A stretch of 64,000 nt of DNA from Bifidobacterium eulemuris (GTDB taxonomy: Bacteria; Actinomycetota; Actinomycetes; Actinomycetales; Bifidobacteriaceae), in assembly GCF_014898155.1 (NCBI RefSeq), contig NZ_CP062938.1, positions 558,001 to 622,000 of the forward strand, in the 5' to 3' direction. This document shows positions 53,626-63,488 of this stretch, piece by piece. Positions within the stretch are counted from its first letter, which is position 1. Every line of letters starts with the position of its first letter. Position numbers and translations under genes: made by a program. The notes beneath the pieces were generated by a model. It was not told the origin of the DNA and searched no databases. It was given only the letters and a program-made list of their open reading frames with translations.

Positions 53626-54192
53626 TCAGTACAGCTGCCTGAACATGATCACCATAACAGCCAGTCCGGCCACGGCGAGCGCCGCTTCGGCCACGATCAG
53701 AGCGATGGCCGGCGTGCGTCGGACTGCGAGCTTCTCCCCCAGCATGCGCGCCAGGAAGAACGCCACCGCACCCAGCGCGCCGCTGTTCACCGTGACGGCG
53801 ACGACCTGCCCATTGCTCAGCAGGGGCTGCGCGAGAGGCTCGAGCACGGAGTTGAGAGACGAGGTGAAGACGAATAATCCCCATACGCCATAGCCGATCA
53901 GTCCGACCGCCGCGTAGGCGAAGGGCTGGAGGGTGTCGCGCATGCGGTTGGTGAAGGCTTCCGAGCACCACAGCAACGCGAATCCGATGATGTAGGAGAA
54001 CGCGACCGCGATGAAGCAGGCCATCAGCGCCCACGGCACCAAAGCCACGGATTGCGCCAGCAGATTGAAATACAGCGGAGAGCAGGCGATCTCGCCCACG
54101 CACAGCGTGGCGGCGACGATCGCCGCCTGCGCCAACATCGTCGGCATCGCGTCCTGTGAGGTTCTCTCCGTATCCATCCAGTTCGAGGGCAT
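53626..54192 (-). CDS. Unknown integral membrane protein
   Basis: 188 aa from the ATG at 54192 (ATGGAGCATT upstream). About five membrane helices (from residue 18), including VGEIACSPLYFNLLAQSVALVP and ALIVAEAALAVAGLAVMVIM. No family motif recognised. Cotranscribed with and ending 35 bp before sdaA, which makes a serine- or pyruvate-linked transport role conceivable but unproven. Confidence 0.65.
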   Translation of the reverse strand: MPSNWMDTERTSQDAMPTMLAQAAIVAATLCVGEIACSPLYFNLLAQSVALVPWALMACFIAVAFSYIIGFALLWCSEAFTNRMRDTLQPFAYAAVGLIGYGVWGLFVFTSSLNSVLEPLAQPLLSNGQVVAVTVNSGALGAVAFFLARMLGEKLAVRRTPAIALIVAEAALAVAGLAVMVIMFRQLY

Positions 54193-54343
54193 AATGCTCC
54201 ATTCATCGCGGTCATGCAACTGCGTGGAACATTAGCGGCGATTTGCAACGACCATGTTTCCGCCGGATGGCGCGGCGGTGTCCGACCTTCCACAGGCCGT
54301 CATGCGAATGGCACCGCCAAACAAGCGATGCCATTGTTTCAGG

Positions 54344-54424
54344 TGCCCCCGGCGGGACTCGAACCCGCAAGCCAAAGGCGATGGATTTTAAGTCCACTGC
54401 GTCTACCGATTTCGCCACAGGGGC
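54344..54424 (-). tRNA. tRNA-Leu (anticodon UAA)
   Basis: Read on the minus strand: acceptor GCCCCTG pairs with CGGGGGC, the D-arm has GAAATCGGTAGACGC, the anticodon loop is CTTAAAA (UAA), a long variable arm is present as expected for Leu, and the T-loop is GGTTCGAGTCC. CCA is not encoded (CCT follows the discriminator A). It lies between the ppx stop and the unknown membrane gene. Confidence 0.95.
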
Positions 54425-54456
54425 GTGGCGTCGGCGTTGATGCCGACTTGGATATT

Positions 54457-55455
54457 CTAGCGCGTTTTGAGCAGACGACGCCCGTAATCGAGCACAATGC
54501 CGTCGAGCAGGCCGTGTTCGCTGGCGATGAACGAATCGATCGGCGTGCCGTGATCCTCGGCGGCGGCCTGTCCGATGCGTGCCAGCACGCGGTTCCACAC
54601 CAATGCGCCGCCGCCCACCACATCGATACGCCCCGGATGGATGGTTTTGTACCGACCGCGCTCCTCGCGGGTCATACCGAGGAATTTGTCGTCCACGGCG
54701 AAGGCCTCGTCGAAGCCGATGCGCTGCCCATCGACGGCCGAATGGTCGTATTCGGTCAATCCCATGGCCAGCGCGGTCATGGTGGTGACCGTGCCGGACA
54801 CGCCGATGATGGTGCGGGCCTTGCCCGCGGGCACCGTACGGAACGCCTCGTCGATATGCTCGTCGATGTCGACGATGGCCGATGCGATCTGTTCGGCGGT
54901 GGGCGGGTCGTTTTTCAGATGACGCTCGGTCATGCGCACGGAGCCGATATCCATTGAGAACGCCGCCTGCACCTGCGTGTTGGGTGTGGACACGCCGTCG
55001 CCGCCGAGTACCAGTTCGGTGGAGCCGCCGCCCAGGTCGACCACCACATAGGGCGCTTCGAAGGCGCTGCGGTCGATCACGCTGGTGGCGCCGAGGAAGC
55101 TCAGGTCGGCCTCCTCCGTACCGGGGATGACCTCAGGGCGCACTCCGAGGATCGATTCCATGGCGGATTCGAATTCCTCGCGGTTCTCGGCGTCGCGTGT
55201 GGCCGACGTGGCCACGAACCGCAGTCCGTCGATTTCGTATTGGGCGAGGATGTCGGCGAACTCGCGCGCCGCCGCATAGGCGCGTTCCAACGCCTCATCC
55301 GCGAAGCGATGGGTTTTGTCGACGTCCTGGCCGAGGCGGATCACCCTCAGGACGCGAGGCACCACCTCCCGCATGCCCCGCGCGTCGACGCGAGCCACCT
55401 TCAATCGGATGGAATTCGTGCCGCAATCGATGCCCGCCACCAATACCGAATCCAT
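54457..55455 (-). CDS. ppx: Ppx/GppA exopolyphosphatase-family phosphatase
   Basis: 332 aa. ASKHA-fold enzyme with GIDCGTNSIRLKV (phosphate loop 1), FVATSATRDAENR, VVVDLGGGSTELVL (loop 2) and IIGVSGTVTTMTAL. It hydrolyses polyphosphate or guanosine pentaphosphate; the short single-domain form resembles mycobacterial Ppx1. Last gene of the conserved order eno-divIC-DUF501-ppx. The tRNA-Leu follows. Confidence 0.93.
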   Translation of the reverse strand: MDSVLVAGIDCGTNSIRLKVARVDARGMREVVPRVLRVIRLGQDVDKTHRFADEALERAYAAAREFADILAQYEIDGLRFVATSATRDAENREEFESAMESILGVRPEVIPGTEEADLSFLGATSVIDRSAFEAPYVVVDLGGGSTELVLGGDGVSTPNTQVQAAFSMDIGSVRMTERHLKNDPPTAEQIASAIVDIDEHIDEAFRTVPAGKARTIIGVSGTVTTMTALAMGLTEYDHSAVDGQRIGFDEAFAVDDKFLGMTREERGRYKTIHPGRIDVVGGGALVWNRVLARIGQAAAEDHGTPIDSFIASEHGLLDGIVLDYGRRLLKTR

Positions 55456-55582
55456 AAGTATGCCGCCTTCTTTCCCATCTCGTTCGACATCCGTCGATAC
55501 CCATATATGCTTCTCTTTTGCTCGATTGCCGAGCGCGGCCGATCGGTATGGCGACCGGTCGGCCCGTCTGACGCCTCGCCCT

Positions 55583-56161
55583 CTACTCCTCGGGAGCGCA
55601 GCGGCAGATCGTCGGCGAAAACTCCTGTGATACGCGCTCGAGCAGCAAGTCGCCGATCGGATTGGCGCCGGGGCCCATCACCAGGGTCTGCGCCATCAGC
55701 GCATGCAGACATTTGACGCGTACGGGCATGCCGCCCGCCGAAATACCTTCGATATGATCCTCGTCGTCCCCCAAACGGACGGCCAGTTCATGACGGAACG
55801 CCAGATATAGCTCGTGCGCGCGTTCGTAGGCGGCGCGGATCGTCTCATCCGAGGACAGCAGGTCGTTATATTCCTGCATGATGCCGTCCGCCTCCACATG
55901 CGAGGCGGCTTTGACGGCTTCAGGACCCGTCAGATAGCAGGTGGTCGGGAACGGAATGCCACCGGGCAGCAACGGTCGGGTGACGACGGCCAGCGGCCGG
56001 CCGCACACGCATCGGGCACCCACGCAGACCATACCGCGCGGATAGCGGCCCAGCTGCCGTTCCACGGTGGCGATGTCCTCGTCGCTCGCCGGCTCGGCCA
56101 GGCAGCGGTCGGCCAAGGCGGCCGCCAGCGTTTTGAGATCGCGGGTGTCGGATGCGGTCAC
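55583..56161 (-). CDS. DUF501-family protein
   Basis: 192 aa from a GTG at 56161 (AAGGGGAGTACT upstream). VERQLGRYPRGMVCVGARCVCGRPLAVVTRPLLPGGIPFPTTCYLT is the hallmark of the DUF501 family; a three-cysteine group (C46, C51, C53) and further cysteines at the end (TICRCAPEE) could bind metal. Function unknown. Always found between divIC and ppx in actinobacteria, as here, which suggests a link to cell division or phosphate metabolism. Confidence 0.9.
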   Translation of the reverse strand: MTASDTRDLKTLAAALADRCLAEPASDEDIATVERQLGRYPRGMVCVGARCVCGRPLAVVTRPLLPGGIPFPTTCYLTGPEAVKAASHVEADGIMQEYNDLLSSDETIRAAYERAHELYLAFRHELAVRLGDDEDHIEGISAGGMPVRVKCLHALMAQTLVMGPGANPIGDLLLERVSQEFSPTICRCAPEE

Positions 56162-56189
56162 AGTACTCCCCTTCGGTGTGGATGGATGT

Positions 56190-56699
56190 CTATTCGGTAT
56201 CGGATGTCGCGTTCTGGCTATCGGTCGTCGTGCCGCCGGATGACGCGTCGTCCTTCGGCTCGTCCGCCTGCTCAAAGGAGTAGGCGAGCTCGCTGTACCA
56301 TGGCAGGCTATTCTGTTCCGCGGAGGTGGAGGTCGACGTCGTGTCGTCCTCGTCGTCCGTATCACCGGTCACCGCCTCGGGATGCAGCACGCGCACCGCC
56401 TGCTCGCCGGGGAACACGAATCCCAATCGCTCGCGTGCCTGCGCGGTGACGTAGGCCTTGTCGTCCCAACGGGCGATATCGTCCTCCAGATCCTGCTTCT
56501 GCGCCAGCAGCGAGGACTCCTCGCGTTTGAGACCGTTGAGTTCGGCGAGATTCAGCGCATAGGTGTGGAAGGTGGATACCAGCTGGATGGTGCCCAACGC
56601 CACGATGAACAAGGAGACGAAGAAGGCGATGGGTCCCGCCCCACGATTGTTCCGGGCGGGTTTGCCTCCGGTGCTGCGCGTGCGGGTCGATTTGCTCAT
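56190..56699 (-). CDS. divIC: Septum formation initiator (DivIC/FtsB-like)
   Basis: 169 aa from the ATG at 56699. Basic cytoplasmic N-terminus, one membrane helix (about 25-45), then a coiled coil ELNGLKREESSLLAQKQDLEDDI and the family end AYVTAQARERLGFVFPGE. A long Asp/Thr/Ser-rich C-terminal extension (about 115-169) goes beyond the usual family end. DivIC links early and late divisome proteins. Lies 174 bp downstream of eno. Confidence 0.88.
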   Translation of the reverse strand: MSKSTRTRSTGGKPARNNRGAGPIAFFVSLFIVALGTIQLVSTFHTYALNLAELNGLKREESSLLAQKQDLEDDIARWDDKAYVTAQARERLGFVFPGEQAVRVLHPEAVTGDTDDEDDTTSTSTSAEQNSLPWYSELAYSFEQADEPKDDASSGGTTTDSQNATSDTE

Positions 56700-56801
56700 A
56701 CGCATAAAATACCCGTCATACATGACGAACCGAACGTCCGCTCCGCACGTCATGCGCATGCTTCCAACCGGCCGGCCCGGCCCGGTATCGCACGCATAAC
56801 G

Positions 56802-56841
56802 GAACGGGCGAGCGATCCGTCTAGGGATCCCTCGCCCGTTC
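56802..56841 (-). terminator. eno terminator
   Basis: GAACGGGCGAG pairs with CTCGCCCGTTC (56802-56812 / 56831-56841), with an inner GATCC/GGATC extension. It lies 33 bp past the eno stop. Confidence 0.75.
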
Positions 56842-56873
56842 GTTCGCTTACGCGGTTACGCTATGCGCACAAC

Positions 56874-58181
<1,308 letters not shown>

Positions 58182-58260
58182 TTAAAACGGTTGTGTTTTG
58201 ATGACAACCCTTAGCCTAGTGCGCTTTATGGACGTTGTGAACAACACGCCCGAAAAAGCA

Positions 58261-58274
58261 TGTGAGCGCTCACA
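58261..58274. promoter_or_regulatory. LacI-family operator upstream of eno
   Basis: TGTGAGCGCTCACA, a perfect palindrome identical to the core of the pyk site at 15294-15309. Located 89 bp before the eno start. Confidence 0.85.
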
Positions 58275-58386
58275 ATACAATGGCCGCACCGGATATGCCC
58301 CTATGGCACACCCGATGCGGCCGCAATATGTCGCGAGACAACCGCAATCCCCGAAAGCTCCGTATGACGCAGGGCTCGGGCCGGAC

Positions 58387-58752
58387 TCAGTCGCCGATGA
58401 TCGCGCCGACGATGCCGGAGACGATCGCCATGACCAGAGAGCCGAGCACGGCCCACCAGAAACCGTCGATGGCGATGCCGAAGCCGAAGATCGACACCGA
58501 CAGCCACGAGGCGAGCCGCATGAACAGCACGTTGATGATCAGCGACACCAGTCCCAGGCTCAGGATGGAGAACGGCAGCGCCAGCAGATGCACGATCGGT
58601 TTGATCGAGGCGTTGATCAGCGCCATGAACAGCGCGAATCCGCCCACGGCGAACAACGTGTTGTCGCCGATCGGCCGCATGCCGGGCAGCAGCCACACCA
58701 TCACGCCGGCGGCGATCGTCAGAGTAATCCATTGCGCGATAAAACGTCCCAT
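58387..58752 (-). CDS. Phage-holin-family-IV-like (DUF360-type) membrane protein
   Basis: 121 aa from the ATG at 58752 (GGTGGGT upstream). Four membrane helices, with the family pattern INASIKPIVHLLALPFSILSLGLVSLIIN near residues 45-75. These small proteins occur widely in bacteria outside prophages and have no proven lytic role. Located between eno and the S10 peptidase, transcribed leftward. Confidence 0.82.
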   Translation of the reverse strand: MGRFIAQWITLTIAAGVMVWLLPGMRPIGDNTLFAVGGFALFMALINASIKPIVHLLALPFSILSLGLVSLIINVLFMRLASWLSVSIFGFGIAIDGFWWAVLGSLVMAIVSGIVGAIIGD

Positions 58753-58890
58753 ACCCACCATTCTTGCAGATGGCACGCCCCGACGTCCTCGTCCGCGCGG
58801 ATGAGTCCCGCGGTGGACAAGGATATATCGGGGGCGGAGCAGGACGTCGTGCGGAGCAGGACGTCGGGCGGACGAGGGCCCGCGGCGGCG

Positions 58891-60477
58891 TCAGAAAAGG
58901 GATCCGCCGAGCGGCGAAGAGGGCGTGGGACGCTCGTCGAGGGCGGCCACGTCGGCCGGATCGGCGGCGTAGAAGCGGCGCAGGTCGGCCGTGAACTTGG
59001 CCAGGCTCGCTTCGGCGCTGTACAGCATGTGTCCGGCCGGATAGTAGGCGAACGCGATGTTGCCTCGCAGCGGCTTGGGCAGTCCCAGATGGTCGATGTC
59101 GTATTCGGTCTGCCCGAATGGCGTGCACAGGTCGTAGACGCCGTTGGCCACCAGCACCTTCAAAGTGTGTTGGTGCGTGATCGCGGCGGCGAGATCGGGC
59201 ACGACGTTCGGGAACGGGATGTTCGACCCCCATGAGGATTTCGTCATGGCCGGCTGCTTGTGCCACCAGACCCACCCCTTGCCGGGCTCCGTGGCGTCCC
59301 AGTCGAAGTCGGCGAATCCCCGGCGTTCCGCCTCGCCGTCCCAGCCGAGCTCGTCGCGCAGGTAGGCGTTGGCGAGGCTGGAATAGGCGGGGTCGAGGAA
59401 GGCGTCGTCCACCACGAAGGTCTCCTCGTCGTTCATGCGGTCGAGGTCGTAACCGGCCACGCGGCCGTCATAACGGCCCACGATGCGGTCCTCGCCGCGC
59501 AGCAGCGTCTTGCGGAAGCGCATGTCGACCACACGCAGATCGGAGTCGGCGACATAGCGCGGGTCCAGGCCGGTCAATTCGCCGTAGCGCTCCGCCACGC
59601 GCCGTTTCTCCTCCTCGTCCAGCGAGGCGCCGGCGGCCAGGGCGAGACGCAAAGGTCCGTTCGCGAACGCGCGGGCCTGCCGCAGATGGTCGGCGAGTTC
59701 GACGCCCTCGCCGGCGCGCCCGTGGTAGTGGGCCACCGCGGCGTAGGTCGGGAAGTATCCGACGTAGAACTGGTCGGAGGTGTCGAGCGTGAACGCGTAG
59801 TCGAGGATGTTGGAGACGAGCACCAGACCGTTGAGCGCGACGCCGTCCTGCTGCAGACGGTAGGCGAGCGCCGCGCCGCGCGTGGTGCCGTAGGATTCGC
59901 CGAGCACATACTTGGGGGAATTCCAACGACGGTGTTTGCTCAGGTATTGGCGGATGAACGCGCTGAAGCCCGCCACGTCGCCGTCCACGCTCCACAGTTC
60001 GGGCTTGGCCGTCTCGAGGATGGCGGAGAAGCCCGCGCCGGCCGCGTCGATGAACACGAGGTCGGAGTCGGGCAGCAGCGTGTGCGCGTTGTCCGCGAGC
60101 GCATAGGGCGCCGCGGGCACGGGGGCCGCGTCGGGCACGTCGATGCGTTTGGGGGCGATGGAGCCCATAAGCAGGAACGTCGTGGATGAGCCGGGACCGC
60201 CGTTGAAGATGAACGTCACCGGGCGGCGAGGGTCGATCGCGCCGGTTTCGGGGTCCACGGCGTTGAACGCCGCGTAGAAGATGCTGGCGGCGGGTTTGAC
60301 CTTCGCCGTGTCGATGTTCAACGTGCCGAGGGTCGCGTCGTACGTCCATTCGCGTCCGTCGAGCGTGATCGTATGGCGGGTGGTGATCTCGCGCGGATCG
60401 GGCAGTCGGCCCCGGTTGGCACCGTCGCCCGCAGGTGCGGATTCCTGGGCGTTCACGGTGTTCTTGTCGTCGGTCAT
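58891..60477 (-). CDS. Serine carboxypeptidase-like (peptidase S10) enzyme, cytoplasmic
   Basis: 528 aa from the ATG at 60477, ten bases after AGGAGG. The oxyanion segment is FNGGPGSS, the nucleophile VLGESYGTTRG (GESYG), the aspartate NGVYDLCTPFGQTEYD and the histidine YYPAGHMLY, so the triad is complete. S10 enzymes remove C-terminal amino acids. No signal peptide or membrane helix is present, although eukaryotic S10 enzymes are secreted or vacuolar; a cytoplasmic role in peptide turnover is inferred. Adjoins an MFS exporter gene, same strand. Confidence 0.9.
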   Translation of the reverse strand: MTDDKNTVNAQESAPAGDGANRGRLPDPREITTRHTITLDGREWTYDATLGTLNIDTAKVKPAASIFYAAFNAVDPETGAIDPRRPVTFIFNGGPGSSTTFLLMGSIAPKRIDVPDAAPVPAAPYALADNAHTLLPDSDLVFIDAAGAGFSAILETAKPELWSVDGDVAGFSAFIRQYLSKHRRWNSPKYVLGESYGTTRGAALAYRLQQDGVALNGLVLVSNILDYAFTLDTSDQFYVGYFPTYAAVAHYHGRAGEGVELADHLRQARAFANGPLRLALAAGASLDEEEKRRVAERYGELTGLDPRYVADSDLRVVDMRFRKTLLRGEDRIVGRYDGRVAGYDLDRMNDEETFVVDDAFLDPAYSSLANAYLRDELGWDGEAERRGFADFDWDATEPGKGWVWWHKQPAMTKSSWGSNIPFPNVVPDLAAAITHQHTLKVLVANGVYDLCTPFGQTEYDIDHLGLPKPLRGNIAFAYYPAGHMLYSAEASLAKFTADLRRFYAADPADVAALDERPTPSSPLGGSLF

Positions 60478-60628
60478 CGGCGTCTCGCCTCCTCGTCGTT
60501 TGGATCCTGGACATCCCGTCTTCGGGAATCCGCCTTGGTTCTCCAACCATAACGCGTGCCGTGGCTCGCGTTATCCGCGACATGCGCAGCGGATGGCGCG
60601 AGCCGAAAGGAATATCACCGACACACGC

Positions 60629-62098
60629 CTATGCCGGCGTCACCTCGACGAGTTCCGGGGCGCGATGTGTGGAGAAACGGAACATCAGCGCGGCGAGCAC
60701 GACACCGGCCAACCCGACGCCCAGCAGTACCGTCATGCTGGAGGGGAAGGCGTGCAGATACGCTTCGGACTGGCTCATGCCTTGGGCCATATTGGCCGCG
60801 CTGGCCTCGGTGATCAACGTGCTGGCGACCGCCGTGCCGATCGCGCCGGCCAGCTGCTGGATGGTGTTCATCGCGGCCGAACCGTCGGCGTTCATGCGGG
60901 CGGGCAGCTGGTTGAGCGCATGCGTCTGGTCGGGCACGAGCACGAAGCCCGATGCGGCCATGAACAGGGCGTAGGAGACGGCCACCACCCATTCGGTCTG
61001 TCCGCCGAACGCCATCATCACCGCGTCCATCGCGCTTACGCCAAGAAAGCCGCAGATGATGAATTTGGGTGGGAAGTGGTTCTTCAGCGCGCTGCCGATC
61101 AACGGCGCGGAGACGGCGCCGATAACCGCTCCCGGCAGCAGGATCAGCGCCGCGAGCATACTGGTCTGTCCGAAGCCGCGCTGCAGCAGAATCGGCAGCA
61201 TGAAGTTCAGACCGAGCACGCCGCCTGAGCTCATGATGAGGATGAGCATGCCGAGGCTGAAGCCCGGATAGGAGAACACGCGCACTTCGATAAGCGGATG
61301 CTCCATCTTGAGCTGCGCCACGGCGAACAGGGCGAGAAGAACGACGCTGACCGCCAGGGTGGCCCAGAAACGCCAGTCGCCGTTCCATTCGCTGTAGAAG
61401 CTCACCGCCACGATGAGTCCGGACAGGCCGAGGGCGACCACCAGCAGCGAAGGAACGGAGATGTACCCCTGCTCCCCCTTGCGGATGTCGGGCACGGTGG
61501 CGACGCCGAGCGCGAAGGAGAGCACGAGGAACGGAAGCATCGCGTAGAAGATCCAATGCCAGTCGAGGTATTCCATCACCACGCCGCCGTACACGGGGCC
61601 GATGGCGGGGGCCGCGCAGGTGACGAGGCTGACGAGGCCGAGCATCATGCCGCGTTGTTCAAGAGGCGCCTTCTCGAGGATGATGTTGGTCAGCAGCGGC
61701 AGCGAGATGCCGGTTCCCAACGCCATGACCAGTCTGGCGGCGAGCAGCATCGGGAAGCTCGCCGCCACCGCGCCGAGCAGGGTGCCCGCGGTGAAAATGG
61801 CCACCGCCGTGACGAACAGCGTTTTGGTCGAGAAGGTGCGCACGAGGAACGGCGAGGTGGGGATCGACACCGACAGCAGCAGCAGGTAGCCGGTGGTGAG
61901 CCACTGCACGACGGATGCGGAGATGGAGAATTCGGTCATCAGCGTCGAATACGCGATGTTGAGGCTGGTCTCCGAGAGGATGCCGAGGAACGTGAGGATC
62001 GCGAGCGCGACCACCACGACGACGAGTTTGCTTTCGACGGCCCGTTTGCCGCCGTTGGGAGTGGGTTGGACGGAGCCGTCCGTTCGGTTGGTTGTCAT
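60629..62098 (-). CDS. DHA2-family MFS drug/proton antiporter
   Basis: 489 aa with about fourteen membrane helices. Typical EmrB/QacA-like features: LNIAYSTLMTEFSISASVVQWLTTGYLL in helix 1-2, RLVMALGTGISLPLLTNIILE, and the motif-C-like AAPAIGPVYGGVV in helix 5. Substrates are probably toxic amphipathic compounds. Divergent from the DUF2975/XRE pair across a 363-bp gap, so its promoter and the operators near 62.4 kb could be jointly regulated. A TetR gene lies 1.4 kb away. Confidence 0.88.
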   Translation of the reverse strand: MTTNRTDGSVQPTPNGGKRAVESKLVVVVVALAILTFLGILSETSLNIAYSTLMTEFSISASVVQWLTTGYLLLLSVSIPTSPFLVRTFSTKTLFVTAVAIFTAGTLLGAVAASFPMLLAARLVMALGTGISLPLLTNIILEKAPLEQRGMMLGLVSLVTCAAPAIGPVYGGVVMEYLDWHWIFYAMLPFLVLSFALGVATVPDIRKGEQGYISVPSLLVVALGLSGLIVAVSFYSEWNGDWRFWATLAVSVVLLALFAVAQLKMEHPLIEVRVFSYPGFSLGMLILIMSSGGVLGLNFMLPILLQRGFGQTSMLAALILLPGAVIGAVSAPLIGSALKNHFPPKFIICGFLGVSAMDAVMMAFGGQTEWVVAVSYALFMAASGFVLVPDQTHALNQLPARMNADGSAAMNTIQQLAGAIGTAVASTLITEASAANMAQGMSQSEAYLHAFPSSMTVLLGVGLAGVVLAALMFRFSTHRAPELVEVTPA

Positions 62099-62368
62099 AG
62101 TGATAGATGAAGCCCTTTATGTTCGATGTGATTGCGATGGGTCGGGTCGGCGCTTGCGTGCGCCGACCGGTATGCCGGATACGTGGGCCTGTCTGGCCGT
62201 CGCGCGGCATGCGGAATCGCTTTAGTCGAACAGGTCCGACATGGGGACCAGTTGGCGGGGGTTCTTGCTGTTCATCGGTTCCCTACTGTACGCACCCGCC
62301 CGAATATCGACGACACGCGCCGTCTTCGCCTAACACGAAGGCGTGTTTTATCGTGACGCATACAAGTG

Positions 62369-62421
62369 TTATTGACAAACGATAAATTTGCGAGCATACT
62401 GGATTTATCGACAAACGATAA
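62369..62421 (+). promoter_or_regulatory. Promoter with two matching operators before the DUF2975 gene
   Basis: A -35 TTGACA (62372-62377), a 17-bp spacer and a -10 CATACT (62395-62400) form a near-consensus promoter. O1 (TTATTGACAAACGATAA, 62369-62385) overlaps the -35, and O2 (TTATCGACAAACGATAA, 62405-62421) lies at the start site, 36 bp further. O2 is a perfect TTATCG-N5-CGATAA palindrome. A third half-site TTTATCGT lies at 62347-62354. Confidence 0.75.
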
Positions 62422-62461
62422 CACCATCATCGTCGATGGACACCTTACCGAGGAGGCCATC

Positions 62462-63130
62462 ATGGCCAACGAACCGCGCACAACCGTAAAGCCCGACGGA
62501 ACGACGGCACGCCTGCGTGCGTTCAACCGCATCGCATGGGTCATCGCCGTCATCGCACAGATGCTGATGTGGATCGCGGCCGCGACGACCGCGGCGATCG
62601 GCGTCATACTCATCGTCGCCGCGGCGAAACCAGACGGACCTTTCACCGTCTCCGCCGACGGCGACGCCGTTCAGACCGGATTCGACGGCTCCGACTTCCA
62701 TCTCTCCATCCACCCGACCGTTCTGGACACGACGTTCAACGCCGTCCAAAGCGAGCGATCCATCGAATGGTTGAATCTCGCGCTGGCCTTGACCGCGGCC
62801 ATCGCCATCTACACGCTGTTCGCGCTTACCTTGCGCGAGGTCGCGGGCATGTGCCGAGACCTGAGCGGTTGGGCCGAAAACCGCCCGGAAGGCACGCCGT
62901 TCATCGCCTCCATCACACAACGGCTCCGGCGCGCGGGATGGTTCATGATCGCGGCCCCGCTGGCCACATTCATCCTTGGCGCGACCGCCATCCTCGTCAC
63001 CGACCGCGGCGCCAGCGTCTCCGTCGGATCCAATGCGATATGCGTGATGGTCGGATTCATCCTGCTGACGTTGGCGCATGCGTTCGACTATGGGTTCCAG
63101 TTGCAGACGGAAGTGGACGGGCTGCTATGA
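62462..63130 (+). CDS. DUF2975 membrane protein
   Basis: 222 aa from the ATG at 62462, after CGAGGAGGCCATC. Four membrane helices (about 22-48, 98-120, 150-175 and 188-210) with LREVAGMCRDLSGWAENRPEGTPF between helices 2 and 3, typical of DUF2975 proteins. The family is usually encoded next to a small XRE regulator, as here; function unknown. Start and stop with the XRE gene overlap as ATGA. Confidence 0.85.
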   Translation: MANEPRTTVKPDGTTARLRAFNRIAWVIAVIAQMLMWIAAATTAAIGVILIVAAAKPDGPFTVSADGDAVQTGFDGSDFHLSIHPTVLDTTFNAVQSERSIEWLNLALALTAAIAIYTLFALTLREVAGMCRDLSGWAENRPEGTPFIASITQRLRRAGWFMIAAPLATFILGATAILVTDRGASVSVGSNAICVMVGFILLTLAHAFDYGFQLQTEVDGLL

Positions 63131-63429
63131 GCGGGTCTCGTGAACCCGGAGCGGCGACCGCTCGCGACTCCGCGCAATCCCCCGGCATCGCGAGCGACGC
63201 CGCAGACGCCGGAAACGCGACCGGCCGCATCGTCCTGCGGCTCGACCGGATGATGGTCGAGCGTGGCCGGTCGTTGAACTGGTTGGCCGAGCAGGTGGGC
63301 ATCACGAACGTGAACCTCTCGAAGATCAAAAACAACCGGGTCAGTGCGATCCGCTTCTCCACGCTTGCCGCGATCTGCGAGGCCTTGGACTGTCAGCCCG
63401 GCGACATCCTCGAATACGAGCGCGACTGA
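63127..63429 (+). CDS. Small XRE/Cro-type regulator
   Basis: 100 aa. The first 30 residues are disordered and Ala/Ser/Asp-rich. The helix-turn-helix follows: LDRMMVERGRSLNWLAEQVGITNVNLSKIKNNRVSAIRFSTLAAICEALDCQPGDILEYE, the YozG-like form that partners DUF2975 proteins. It probably represses its own operon through the paired operators at 62369-62421. Overlap of 4 bp with the membrane gene ties their expression. Confidence 0.88.
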   Translation: MSGSREPGAATARDSAQSPGIASDAADAGNATGRIVLRLDRMMVERGRSLNWLAEQVGITNVNLSKIKNNRVSAIRFSTLAAICEALDCQPGDILEYERD

Positions 63430-63488
63430 TGCACCCACGCCGCCCCTCGCGCAGGTAACGCACACGCGGTTTCGTCGGCGGCACGCGC

